NCBI GenBank assembly: GCA_947038155.1
Contig: CAMQVH010000004.1
Location: 107,118-171,117 of the forward strand
Length of the DNA stretch: 64,000 nt
Origin: an uncultured Bacteroides sp.
GTDB taxonomy: Bacteria; Bacteroidota; Bacteroidia; Bacteroidales; Bacteroidaceae
Direction: 5' to 3'
Shown: positions 1-8,898 of the stretch, piece by piece
How positions within the stretch are numbered: the first letter of the stretch is position 1
Layout of the letters: each line of letters starts with the position of its first letter
Program-made: the position numbers and the translations under genes
The notes under the pieces: generated by a model
The model's database searches: none
What the model was told of the DNA's origin: nothing
What the model saw: only the letters and a program-made list of their open reading frames with translations

Positions 1-1
1 G

Positions 2-244
2 CAGATGGGGATTTCGCCGGACGTCACGCAGTGTGCTTTTCGTATCGGAGACAGTTCGACGAATGCCATTACTCCTTTCTTATTCTATATGCCGCTGGTG
101 TTGACGTATATGCGGCAATATGACAAACAGATCACATACGGATCGTTGTTGAAATATACATGGAGGTACTCCTTGTGCATTCTGGCAGCATGGACATTAC
201 TGTTTATCGTCTGGTATCTGTTGAAGATACCGATGGGGCTATAA
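2..244 (+). CDS. AbgT-family transporter, C-terminal end (partial)
   Basis: The window opens inside this gene; the frame is already open at base 2 and ends at TAA 242-244. The visible 80 residues carry the run GISPDVTQCAFRIGDSSTNA followed by ITPFLFYMPLVLTY, typical of the last part of AbgT (p-aminobenzoyl-glutamate type) inner-membrane transporters, and then a final hydrophobic helix (LCILAAWTLLFIVWYLL). Family members use the proton gradient for uptake of aminobenzoyl-glutamate or for efflux of sulfonamides; which one applies here cannot be told. A hairpin terminator follows at once, so it is probably not co-transcribed with the next gene. Confidence 0.8.
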   Translation, partial: QMGISPDVTQCAFRIGDSSTNAITPFLFYMPLVLTYMRQYDKQITYGSLLKYTWRYSLCILAAWTLLFIVWYLLKIPMGL

Positions 245-256
245 TTCACGATTCAA

Positions 257-284
257 AGTTCCGGTTTTAACAACCGGAATTTTG
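257..284 (+). terminator. Intrinsic terminator after the AbgT gene
   Basis: An 8-bp perfect stem (TTCCGGTT 259-266 with AACCGGAA 272-279), five-base loop, then a short T run. It ends the AbgT transcript just before the promoter of the sigma factor gene. Confidence 0.7.
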
Positions 285-310
285 AGTTTCTGAATTAATC
301 GCTATATTTG
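281..310 (+). promoter_or_regulatory. Bacteroides-type promoter for the ECF sigma gene
   Basis: TTTG at 281-284 and TATATTTG at 303-310 match the -33/-7 consensus (TTTG, TAnnTTTG) with an 18-base spacer. The ATG at 338 follows about 20 bases after the expected start of transcription. Confidence 0.65.
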
Positions 311-337
311 CACCCGTCCCTTAAAGAAAAAGAACGA

Positions 338-925
338 ATGAATTTACCAGAAGTCTCTGAAAAACTAATCGAACAACTGAATCACGGTAGCACCAAAGCA
401 TTTGATAAAATTTATCATACGTACTATTTATACCTGTGTGCGATAGCTGTTTACTATGTACATGACAAGAGAGTCGCCGGTGAAATAGTCAATGATGTCT
501 TCGTTTCTTTCTGGCAGAATCGCCACCATATCACTTATCCTGCCCTTCCGTATCTTCGTCGGGCTATTCAGAATGCAAGTATCAGTTATTTGCGGTCTTC
601 CGCTTTTAATGAGCGTATGATGACCGAGCAGATGGAGGAAATATGGGCTTTTCTTGAAAATCATATTCTTTCTTCCGACAATCCGTTACAGGCATTGGAA
701 AGCAGCGAAATGAACGAGATCATTCTGCGGAAAGTAGAGGAGCTCCCTGCCAAATGCCGTGCTGTTTTTAAGGCAAGCCTGTATGAAGGCAAGTCGTACA
801 GTGAGATTGCGGAAGAGCAGAATATTAATGTCGCCACCGTCAGGGTGCAGATGAAAATTGCGCTGACTAAATTGCGCGAATCCCTTGGTACTCCCTATAT
901 GATAGCTATTTTGATGTTTCTCTAA
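338..925 (+). CDS. RNA polymerase ECF-type sigma-70 factor (Bacteroides family 1)
   Basis: 195 residues, the usual length for Bacteroides ECF sigma factors. The sigma-2 region covers roughly residues 20-88 (AFDKIYHTYYLYLC, then VNDVFVSFWQNR) and sigma-4 roughly 130-180 (LPAKCRAVFKASLYEGKSYS, then EIAEEQNINVATVRVQM, a helix-turn-helix). I chose ATG 338 rather than the in-frame upstream codon because the promoter ends at 310. It should direct RNA polymerase to the downstream SusC/SusD locus when released by the FecR-like anti-sigma factor encoded next (78 bases away). The AbgT gene upstream is unrelated. Confidence 0.9.
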   Translation: MNLPEVSEKLIEQLNHGSTKAFDKIYHTYYLYLCAIAVYYVHDKRVAGEIVNDVFVSFWQNRHHITYPALPYLRRAIQNASISYLRSSAFNERMMTEQMEEIWAFLENHILSSDNPLQALESSEMNEIILRKVEELPAKCRAVFKASLYEGKSYSEIAEEQNINVATVRVQMKIALTKLRESLGTPYMIAILMFL

Positions 926-1002
926 AAAAAACGGTTTTCTTTTAAACGTTTCTTTTTTTATTGCGTATCTAGTTATATACACCCATAGAAAAAGAACGGT
1001 TT

Positions 1003-2028
1003 ATGATAGAATATTACGATAAAGAAGAACTGGAATTACAGATTAGTAATTATTTGTCGGGCAATAGCACCGATGAAGAAAAAGAAACGTTGCTTGCCTT
1101 TCTGGCTTCCAATGAAGCAGCTGCCCGGACTTTCCGGGAAATGTCTGCCGTATGGGCACTTTCTTCCGTGCCGTCGTTTGCAGAAATAGAAAACTCCAAT
1201 TTAGTGCAGATAAAGGAGAGAATGACTGCTCCTGTCTCTTCGAAGCCTGTCCGGAAGCTGATACCTGTCTGGCTGAAAGTGGCTGCCGCCGTTATCCTGC
1301 TGATCGGCTGCAACTATTTCTGGTATACGTATACGGAAAATCTGACGGAAGTATATACCAATGCCGATTCTCCTTACGAAATCAAGGTTCCTGCCGGATC
1401 GAGAACGAATATCGTTCTTCCTGACGGGACGGAGGTTTCTCTGAATGCAGGTTCTGTATTGCGCTATCACCGTGGTTTCGGTATCCGCGAACGTAATGTG
1501 ACGCTGGATGGCGAAGGATACTTCAAGGTAGCGAAAAATGCAGAGGTTCCCTTCTTTGTGAAGACGAACGATGTGCAGGTGCAGGTAGTCGGCACGGTAT
1601 TCAATGTCCGTGCTTATGATGACGATAATTATGTGATGGTGTCTCTGCTGGAAGGCAGGGTGAATTTATCGGCGTCTGCTAATTCCGTAATGAAATTATT
1701 CCCGAATGAGCAGGCACTGTATAACAAGAACACCGGACGCATGGAAAAGCTGAAGACCAATGCAAGTAAAGCCTGCGACTGGCTGGACGGCGGACTGACC
1801 TTCGAGAACGCTTCGTTCGCTGATATTGCCCATCGTCTGGAACGTAAATTCCAGGTGAAGATCAGCATAGAAAGCGAACGTCTGAAGGCCGAACACTTCT
1901 CCGGTTCCTTCGACAGCAATCAGAATATTTATGATATATTACACGAAATCAACGTTGAGAAACAATACACGTGGAAAGTCAGTGGTGACACCATCTTTAT
2001 TACCGATAAAAGAAAGGGGGTAAGATAA
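1003..2028 (+). CDS. FecR-family anti-sigma factor
   Basis: 341 residues. The N-terminal ~85 residues are cytoplasmic and would bind the sigma factor; one membrane helix lies at about 88-108 (VWLKVAAAVILLIGCNYFWY). The periplasmic part holds the FecR domain (about 120-240, including LPDGTEVSLNAGSVLRY and VKTNDVQVQVVGTVFNV) and a C-terminal DUF4974 domain (about 260-335, with HEINVEKQYTWKVSGDTIFI). In this family the periplasmic part senses the STN domain of the partner SusC and passes the signal across the inner membrane. It sits between the sigma factor and an STN-bearing SusC, exactly the expected order. Confidence 0.92.
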   Translation: MIEYYDKEELELQISNYLSGNSTDEEKETLLAFLASNEAAARTFREMSAVWALSSVPSFAEIENSNLVQIKERMTAPVSSKPVRKLIPVWLKVAAAVILLIGCNYFWYTYTENLTEVYTNADSPYEIKVPAGSRTNIVLPDGTEVSLNAGSVLRYHRGFGIRERNVTLDGEGYFKVAKNAEVPFFVKTNDVQVQVVGTVFNVRAYDDDNYVMVSLLEGRVNLSASANSVMKLFPNEQALYNKNTGRMEKLKTNASKACDWLDGGLTFENASFADIAHRLERKFQVKISIESERLKAEHFSGSFDSNQNIYDILHEINVEKQYTWKVSGDTIFITDKRKGVR

Positions 2029-2123
2029 AAGGAAGGAGAAAGAAAATGGACACAGCCGATAGATATATCGGCAGTCCGCAGCTACGATAAATAACTATAT
2101 GTTAACCTTTAATAGTGATAAAA

Positions 2124-5100
2124 ATGAGATTGATAATAAGAAAAACATTATTGATGTTTCTGCTTTTGTCCCTAAGTAATGTCCTGACAGGTTTTCAACT
2201 TTCAGCACAGGAACAAAACAAGAAGTTCAGTGTCAAAGCAGATAACGTTACTTTGAAAGAAGCCATTGAAGTAGTCAGGAAGCAGGGAAATTATTCTTTT
2301 CTGATTCGCAATAACGACATTGACCTGAATAAGAAAGTCTCTGTGAACGTGGACAAGGGTACAATTAATGACGTGATGGCCCAACTGCTGACCGGTACGG
2401 GGATCAGTTATGAAGTGAACGGAAACCGGGTGGTCATATTCCATGCCGCAGTGCCTGAAAAGGAACAGGGAAAAGCGTTTGTCCTGAAAGGCAAAGTGAC
2501 CGATCCTTCGGGTGAAGGAGTGATTGGTGCCAATGTGAAAGTGCTGAATTCTACGGAAGGTACGATTACGGATATGGATGGAAACTTTTCTCTGTCGGTG
2601 ACTCCGAATGCACGATTATCCGTGTCTTATATCGGATATGCTACGCAGGAAGTCGTTGTCAAAAATCAGACTCCTTTGCACATTGCTCTGAAAGAAGACA
2701 GCCGTCTGATTGACGAAGTGGTGGTAGTAGGCTACGGTGTACAGAAGAAAGCGAATCTGACCGGTGCGGTAAGCAGCGTGAAGATGGATGAAGTATTGGG
2801 AGACCGTCCGGTAGTGTCGGTCAGCGATGCCTTGAAAGGTGCGATGCCCGGTTTGCAGATTACGGGTAACTCCGGTAGACCAGGAGAGGAAATGAGTTTC
2901 AATATCCGTGGTGTCAACAGTCTGGATAAGAATGGCAAACCGTTGGTTCTGGTGGATAACGTAGAAATGGATATCAATATGCTCGATCCGAATGATATTG
3001 AATCAGTAACGGTCTTGAAAGATGCTGCTTCTTCGGCTATCTACGGGGCACGTGCCGCATTTGGCGTCATTCTGATTACGACAAAGAAAGGATCGGATTC
3101 AACCAGGCTTTCTATTAATTATTCTAACAATTTCTCATTTAGCAGACCTGCCAATATGCCTCGTAAGGCAACACCGCTTCAGACGGTGCAGGCTTATAAA
3201 GACATGGGAACCATCAACTATCAGAGTGGACAGAATGTGGATACGTGGCTGGATTTATTAAAAGAATACAATGCCAATCCTTCGGCTTATCCCGATGGGT
3301 ATGCAATGGTGGACGGATTGCGCTATAGTCTGGCAGAAACCAATCTGTTTGATGATATGATGGAGACCGGTTTCCAGCAGACGCACAATCTTTCTGTAGG
3401 TGGCGGCACGAAAGATATATCTTATCGTTTCTCTTTCGGTATGGTCGATGAGAATGGAGTGCTGGCCTCGGACAAGGATGCGTATAAACGTTACAATGTG
3501 TCTTCTTATATCCGTTCGGACGTATTCTCATGGATTACTCCGGAACTGGATATCAAATATACGAACTCGAAATCAGAATTGCCGGAGACTTCGGGAGGAT
3601 ATGGAATCTGGGGAGCAGCCGTTGCCTTCCCGTCTTATTTCCCTACCGGAACAATGAATATCGACGGAGAAGAACTACCGATTAATACTCCCCGGAATCT
3701 GATTAATCTTGCTTATCCGACGACTATCCAGAAAAACAATATCCGTATCTTCGGAAAGGTGACGATTACTCCTTTGAAGAACGTCAAACTGGTGGGTGAA
3801 TATACATACAACCATCTGAGTAATGAAAAGACCAAGTTTGAAAAGAAGTTCTATTATGCCCACGGAGGTAACTTTGTGAAAGAGACTTCGACGGCAAACT
3901 CTAAGTATGAAAACTCCAACGGCATTACCGATTATAATGCCCTGAACTTCTACGGAAACTACAATAACACATGGGGCAAGCATGAAGTCACCGTGATGGG
4001 AGGTTTCAATCAGGAGAGCAGTGACTATCGCTATGCGGAAATGTCGCGTATGAACATGATTAACGAAGACCTTCCTTCTATATCGCAGGCTACAGGAGAT
4101 TATTTCGCTAAAGATAAATTCGAACGCTATACAGTAAGAGGATTATTCTATCGTATCAACTACTCCTTTGCCGGCAAATATCTGATTGAAACGAACGGAC
4201 GCTATGACGGCTCTTCCAAATTTCCGAAAGACAGTCGCTTCGGTTTCTTTCCTTCCGTCTCTGCCGGATGGCGTGTGAGCGAAGAAGCGTTTATGAAACC
4301 GTTGACATCCGTATTGTCTAACTTAAAATTGCGTGCTTCGTGGGGTAATATCGGCAATCAAAGTATCACTCCTTACGCTTATATTCCGGGTATGGATGCC
4401 GAGCAGGCTTACTGGACCGTTTCGGGTATCAAGGTAACCACCCTTAAACCTGCCGCATTGGTTAGTAACAGTTTTACCTGGGAGAAAGTGACGACTGTCG
4501 ATGTCGGTTTTGATCTGGGTTTATTGAACAACAGGCTGAATCTTGTATTCGACTGGTATCGTCGTGATACGAAAGGTATGCTCGCTCCGGGAGCGGAATT
4601 ACCGGCTGTGCTGGGTGCAAGTGCTCCTTTGCAGAATACTGCCGATCTTCGTTCCAAAGGATGGGAGATCACTGTAGACTGGAATGATCAGATCGGAAAA
4701 GTGAAATACAATCTGGGCTTCAACCTTTATGATGCTAAAACCAAGATTACCAAGTATAATAACGAGACAGGTCTCTTCGGCAAGGATAAGAACGATAAAG
4801 ATACTTACCGTGTAGGTATGGAACTGGGTGAAATCTGGGGGTATGTTACCGACCGCCTGTATACTGTTGATGATTTTGATGCCGATGGCAAGCTGAAAGC
4901 AGGCATTCCAAAAGTGGAAGGCTACAATCCGAATCCGGGTGATATCCTGTATAAAGATCTGGATGACAACGATATTATCAACGGAGGTACAAGTACGACG
5001 AAAGATCCGGGCGACCGTAAGATCATCGGTAATAGTACCCGTCGTTATCAGTATGGCATCCACGGTGGTGCAAACTGGAAGGGGGTCTCTTTATCTTTCC

Positions 5101-5540
5101 TGTTGCAGGGAGTAGGCAAACGTGATTTGTGGATTATGAATGACTTGTTCTATCCGCACTATGACGCATGGACGACGGTATATGACACACAACTGAATTA
5201 CTGGACGCCGGAGCGCACAGACAGCTATTTCCCCCGTCTGTATGAGAAAGCTGCCGGAAATACAGCTGCCAATACACGTATTCAGACCCGTTATCTGCAG
5301 GATGGTTCCTACCTGAGTATCCGGAACATCACCTTATCTTATAATTTCCCGTCCAAGTGGATGACTAAGATCGGTGTCAATAATCTGGCTGTCTTCTTTA
5401 GCGGTGAGAATCTTTATACATTCGATCATTTGCCGAAAGGACTCGATCCGGAACGTTCGGTAACGGATGACTTGGGACAACGCGGTTTTACCTATCCGTA
5501 TATGCGGCAGTATTCGTTTGGTATCAACCTTTCATTCTGA
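2124..5540 (+). CDS. SusC/RagA TonB-dependent outer-membrane glycan transporter with STN signalling domain
   Basis: 1138 residues from ATG 2124 (an in-frame GTG at 2115 is less likely). After a signal peptide ending near LSAQEQ come an STN domain (about 35-105), a carboxypeptidase-regulatory-like beta-sandwich (about 120-180, LKGKVTDPSGEGVIGANVKV), a TonB-box/plug region (DEVVVVGYGVQKKANLTGAV, then GARAAFGVILITTKKG), and a 22-strand-type barrel ending in the aromatic terminus SFGINLSF. It imports oligosaccharides captured by SusD. The STN domain means the transporter also signals to the FecR/sigma pair upstream, as is common for host-glycan loci. The substrate cannot be read from the sequence; the sulfatase and GH2 gene downstream point to a sulfated glycan. 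Confidence 0.95.
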   Translation: MRLIIRKTLLMFLLLSLSNVLTGFQLSAQEQNKKFSVKADNVTLKEAIEVVRKQGNYSFLIRNNDIDLNKKVSVNVDKGTINDVMAQLLTGTGISYEVNGNRVVIFHAAVPEKEQGKAFVLKGKVTDPSGEGVIGANVKVLNSTEGTITDMDGNFSLSVTPNARLSVSYIGYATQEVVVKNQTPLHIALKEDSRLIDEVVVVGYGVQKKANLTGAVSSVKMDEVLGDRPVVSVSDALKGAMPGLQITGNSGRPGEEMSFNIRGVNSLDKNGKPLVLVDNVEMDINMLDPNDIESVTVLKDAASSAIYGARAAFGVILITTKKGSDSTRLSINYSNNFSFSRPANMPRKATPLQTVQAYKDMGTINYQSGQNVDTWLDLLKEYNANPSAYPDGYAMVDGLRYSLAETNLFDDMMETGFQQTHNLSVGGGTKDISYRFSFGMVDENGVLASDKDAYKRYNVSSYIRSDVFSWITPELDIKYTNSKSELPETSGGYGIWGAAVAFPSYFPTGTMNIDGEELPINTPRNLINLAYPTTIQKNNIRIFGKVTITPLKNVKLVGEYTYNHLSNEKTKFEKKFYYAHGGNFVKETSTANSKYENSNGITDYNALNFYGNYNNTWGKHEVTVMGGFNQESSDYRYAEMSRMNMINEDLPSISQATGDYFAKDKFERYTVRGLFYRINYSFAGKYLIETNGRYDGSSKFPKDSRFGFFPSVSAGWRVSEEAFMKPLTSVLSNLKLRASWGNIGNQSITPYAYIPGMDAEQAYWTVSGIKVTTLKPAALVSNSFTWEKVTTVDVGFDLGLLNNRLNLVFDWYRRDTKGMLAPGAELPAVLGASAPLQNTADLRSKGWEITVDWNDQIGKVKYNLGFNLYDAKTKITKYNNETGLFGKDKNDKDTYRVGMELGEIWGYVTDRLYTVDDFDADGKLKAGIPKVEGYNPNPGDILYKDLDDNDIINGGTSTTKDPGDRKIIGNSTRRYQYGIHGGANWKGVSLSFLLQGVGKRDLWIMNDLFYPHYDAWTTVYDTQLNYWTPERTDSYFPRLYEKAAGNTAANTRIQTRYLQDGSYLSIRNITLSYNFPSKWMTKIGVNNLAVFFSGENLYTFDHLPKGLDPERSVTDDLGQRGFTYPYMRQYSFGINLSF

Positions 5541-5569
5541 TTGTTTCACTATTTAAAAGAGTAATTGTT

Positions 5570-7375
5570 ATGAAGAAATATATACTGGGTACGGGCATTA
5601 GTCTCTGTTTGCTGATGTCGTCTTGTTTGAATGACTCTTTTCTGGAAGTTTATCCGAAAGGACAACAGACGGAAGCGACAGTCTTTACTACCTATGATAA
5701 CTTCAAAACGTATGCATGGGGATTATATAATGTATTCTTCGGATATACGTATGATACGGGGCAGACGGACGAAATATTCCGCGGAGATTTTGAGTCGGAC
5801 AATATGATCAAAGGTTTGTCCGGATATGAAGGGCAGTGGGCATACCAGAAGGCGAAGGCAACAGATGAAGTCAAGGAATGGGATTACGACTATATCCGCC
5901 GGGTAAATCTGATGCTGGACAATATCGATGGTTCGCAGATGAATGATACGGAGAAGGAGCACTGGCGCAGTGTCGGCTATTTCTTCCGTTCATATAAATA
6001 CTTTCAGATGCTTTCCCGCTTTGGAGATATCCCTTGGGTGGAGAATGCGTTGAAAGAAGACAGTCCGGAACTGTATGGCAAACGGGATAGTCGCGATCTG
6101 GTGGCTTCGAATATCCTGTCCAATCTGAAATATGCGGAGACACATATCGGTGCGGACGATGGCAAAAACACCATTGGTATATCTGTGGTGCAGGCACTTA
6201 TTTCCCGTTTTGCCTTGTTCGAGGGTACTTGGCGGAAGTATCATGGATTGTCTGATGCCGAGACTTACTTGAAAGAGTGTGTACGTGCGTCGGAAGAAGT
6301 CTTGAAGGTTTATCCGAATGTACATCCACAGTATGACGAGCTTTTCAATTTGGAGTCTTTGGATGGGGTGACGGGCATTATCTTGTATAAAGCCTATGAA
6401 ACCGGTCAGTTGATGCATGGCCTGACACGTATGGTGCGTACCGGTGAATCTTATATTGAGGCGACAAAGGATGCGGTAGACAGTTATCTGTGTACGGATG
6501 GTCGTCCGGTAAGTACTACCACCAGTCGGTATGGCGGTGATAAGGAGATTTACGGACAGTTCCGTGACCGTGACTACCGGTTGTATCTGACGATATGTCC
6601 TCCCTATATGGTAAAGAAAGAAAATGGTCCGAGCACGGCCGATTGGAAATATACGGATGATGGGCAGGACAGAGAGTTTATAGATCTTCTTGCTACAATC
6701 TCCGGTGAGACTTATCATCGTTTGCCGTCTTCCAACTTCAAAGGATTCACGGTGCAGGGACAGCCGCACTTCAAGAATCAGAATTGGGGACAGGGCTGGA
6801 ATGCTTCTCAAATGGGATTCTGGGTATGGAAGTACTATAATACGCATACCGTAGCTACCAATGCCAATGGGGTGAATACGACGGATGCGCCTTTGTTCCG
6901 TGTAGGAGAGGTGATGGTGAATTATGCCGAAGCCATGTGCGAATTAGGTAAATTTGATCAGACGGCTGCCGATAAATCCATTAATAAACTTCGTTCACGT
7001 GGGCATGTAGCGAAAATGACGGTCGAAGACATTACGGATGATTTTGATACGGCCCGTGATCCTTCCGTTCCTGCTCTTCTGTGGGAGGTACGCAGGGAGA
7101 GACGTGTGGAACTGATGGGGGAAGGATTCCGTCTGGACGACCTCCGCAGATGGAAGAAAGGAGACTATGTCAATAAACGCCCGTTGGGAGTATATGTGAC
7201 GGGAGCTTCGGCTAAAAATCTGAAAGTGACCGGCGGACCGAGCAATGACGAAGGGTATGTTTACTTCTTTGACGCTCCGCTCGGATGGCAGGAACATTAT
7301 TACTTGTATCCGCTGCCTCTGAAGCAACTGGCACTGAATACGAATCTGGAACAGAATCCGGTATGGACTAAATAA
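5570..7375 (+). CDS. SusD/RagB-family surface glycan-binding lipoprotein
   Basis: 601 residues, with lipoprotein signal ending LLMSSC (lipidated Cys19). The N-terminal half has the SusD helical (TPR-like) pattern, and the C-terminal part has the family hallmark LLWEVRRERRVELMGEGFRL with DDLRRWK near residue 520. It caps the SusC barrel and delivers the glycan. It starts 29 bases after susC, so the two are surely co-transcribed. A hairpin directly downstream probably lowers expression of the enzyme genes relative to this abundant surface protein. Confidence 0.95.
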   Translation: MKKYILGTGISLCLLMSSCLNDSFLEVYPKGQQTEATVFTTYDNFKTYAWGLYNVFFGYTYDTGQTDEIFRGDFESDNMIKGLSGYEGQWAYQKAKATDEVKEWDYDYIRRVNLMLDNIDGSQMNDTEKEHWRSVGYFFRSYKYFQMLSRFGDIPWVENALKEDSPELYGKRDSRDLVASNILSNLKYAETHIGADDGKNTIGISVVQALISRFALFEGTWRKYHGLSDAETYLKECVRASEEVLKVYPNVHPQYDELFNLESLDGVTGIILYKAYETGQLMHGLTRMVRTGESYIEATKDAVDSYLCTDGRPVSTTTSRYGGDKEIYGQFRDRDYRLYLTICPPYMVKKENGPSTADWKYTDDGQDREFIDLLATISGETYHRLPSSNFKGFTVQGQPHFKNQNWGQGWNASQMGFWVWKYYNTHTVATNANGVNTTDAPLFRVGEVMVNYAEAMCELGKFDQTAADKSINKLRSRGHVAKMTVEDITDDFDTARDPSVPALLWEVRRERRVELMGEGFRLDDLRRWKKGDYVNKRPLGVYVTGASAKNLKVTGGPSNDEGYVYFFDAPLGWQEHYYLYPLPLKQLALNTNLEQNPVWTK

Positions 7376-7396
7376 TTTTTTGAGTGAAAACAGAGG

Positions 7397-7431
7397 CAAG
7401 ACCTGTAATATTTTGTATATTGCAGGTCTTG
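7397..7431 (+). terminator. Hairpin between susD and the sulfatase gene (possible attenuator)
   Basis: CAAGACCTG (7397-7405) pairs perfectly with CAGGTCTTG (7423-7431) around a 17-base loop. The tail is only GAAAATTT, without a real U tract, so this is more likely an mRNA-processing or partial-termination hairpin than a full terminator. Confidence 0.5.
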
Positions 7432-7448
7432 AAAATTTAAACTATAAA

Positions 7449-8897
7449 ATGAAGAACGCTATTTCGGTAAAATATACCCTTCTTTGCGGGACAGCTTGCT
7501 GTATGGTCTCTGCTGTGCAGGCGCAGCGCAATGTCTCCGATGTTTCCAGAATGAATGTTCTTTTTCTGATGGCTGACGATATGCGTCCCGAACTGGGTTG
7601 TTACGGAGTGGAGGCGGTCAAGACTCCGAATATGGATCGTCTGGCATCGAGCGGAGTCTTGTTTCAGAACGCATATTGCAATGTTCCGGTGAGTGGCGCT
7701 TCCCGTGCCAGCCTCTTGACAGGCGTATATCCTCACTATCCCGATCGTTTTGTGAATTTCTCGGCTTATGCCAGCAAGGATTGTCCGGAGGCGATACCTC
7801 TTTCCGGATGGTTTACAAAGAATGGTTATCATACGGTTTCGGATGGCAAAGTTTTTCACCACATGAGCGATCATGCTGCATCGTGGAGCGAACCTCCCTA
7901 CCGGAATCATCCGGATGGATACGATGTCTATTGGGCGGAATATAATAAATGGGAACTTTGGATGAACTCAGAATCAGGCAAGACGATCAATCCCAAGACT
8001 ATGCGCGGACCGTTTTGCGAGTCAGCGGATGTTCCGGATACGGCATACGATGACGGAAAACTGGCGGAACGTGCCATTCGCGACCTGCGGCGTATGAAAG
8101 AAATGAACAAGCCGTTTTTCCTGGCTTGCGGATTTTGGAAACCTCATTTGCCGTTTAATGCCCCGAAGAAATATTGGGATTTGTATAAGCGGGAAGAGAT
8201 ACCTTTGGCTCCCAACCGTTTCAGACCGGAAGGCTTGCCGGAACAAGTCCGTAATTCGAGTGAGATATATGCTTATGCACGGGTGACTGATACGGGGGAT
8301 GCCGATTTTCAGCGGGAAGTGAAGCATGGATATTATGCTTGCCTGAGCTATGTGGATGCACAAATCGGAAAAGTGCTGGATGCTCTGGATGAGTTAGGCC
8401 TGGCGGAGAATACGATTGTGGTACTGTTGGGAGATCACGGCTGGAATCTGGGCGAACATGATTTTGTGGGTAAACATAATCTGATGGACCGTTCTACTCA
8501 TGTGCCGTTGATTATCCGTGTGCCCGGAATGAAAAAAGGAAAGACCCGGTCGATGGTTGAGTTTGTGGATTTGTATCCTACTTTGTGCGAGTTATGTCAG
8601 ATTCCTCAACCTGGAGAACAGTTGGATGGACAGAGCTTTGCGAAAGTATTCAGTAATCTGAAGGCTAAGACGAAGGATGAAGTCTATATTCAGTGGGAAG
8701 GGGGAGACAATGCGGTTGACCAACGTTTTAGTTATGCCGAATGGATGAAAGGGGACGTGAAGAAAGCAAGTATGCTGTTCGATCATCGGATAGATAAAGA
8801 AGAAAACAAAAATAGAGTCAATGAGAAAAAATATAAGAGTAAAGTTGAATCACTCTCTTCTTTTATCAAAGTGAAGAAATCATCATTAAAAAAATAA
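7449..8897 (+). CDS. S1-family sulfatase, serine type, iduronate-2-sulfatase-like
   Basis: 482 residues from ATG 7449; the longer upstream frame would overlap the hairpin and lacks a secretion signal, whereas this start gives a hydrophobic leader (KYTLLCGTACCMVSAVQAQ). The formylglycine motif reads S82-G-A-S-R86, so the modified residue is Ser and needs an anaerobic sulfatase-maturating enzyme encoded elsewhere. Metal ligands are visible as MADDMRPE near residue 43 and as LLGDHGWNLGEHD. The MVEFVDLYPTLCELC segment is typical of the iduronate-2-sulfatase-like branch. It likely removes sulfate groups from sugars in the periplasm. The C-terminus after LFDHR is Lys-rich and unusual. The exact substrate is unknown. 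Confidence 0.9.
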   Translation: MKNAISVKYTLLCGTACCMVSAVQAQRNVSDVSRMNVLFLMADDMRPELGCYGVEAVKTPNMDRLASSGVLFQNAYCNVPVSGASRASLLTGVYPHYPDRFVNFSAYASKDCPEAIPLSGWFTKNGYHTVSDGKVFHHMSDHAASWSEPPYRNHPDGYDVYWAEYNKWELWMNSESGKTINPKTMRGPFCESADVPDTAYDDGKLAERAIRDLRRMKEMNKPFFLACGFWKPHLPFNAPKKYWDLYKREEIPLAPNRFRPEGLPEQVRNSSEIYAYARVTDTGDADFQREVKHGYYACLSYVDAQIGKVLDALDELGLAENTIVVLLGDHGWNLGEHDFVGKHNLMDRSTHVPLIIRVPGMKKGKTRSMVEFVDLYPTLCELCQIPQPGEQLDGQSFAKVFSNLKAKTKDEVYIQWEGGDNAVDQRFSYAEWMKGDVKKASMLFDHRIDKEENKNRVNEKKYKSKVESLSSFIKVKKSSLKK

Positions 8898-8898
8898 T

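Noticed and set aside
5990..6847. 285-residue minus-strand ORF inside susD
   Set aside because: Antisense shadow of a clear SusD gene; the protein shows no domain and an unlikely composition.
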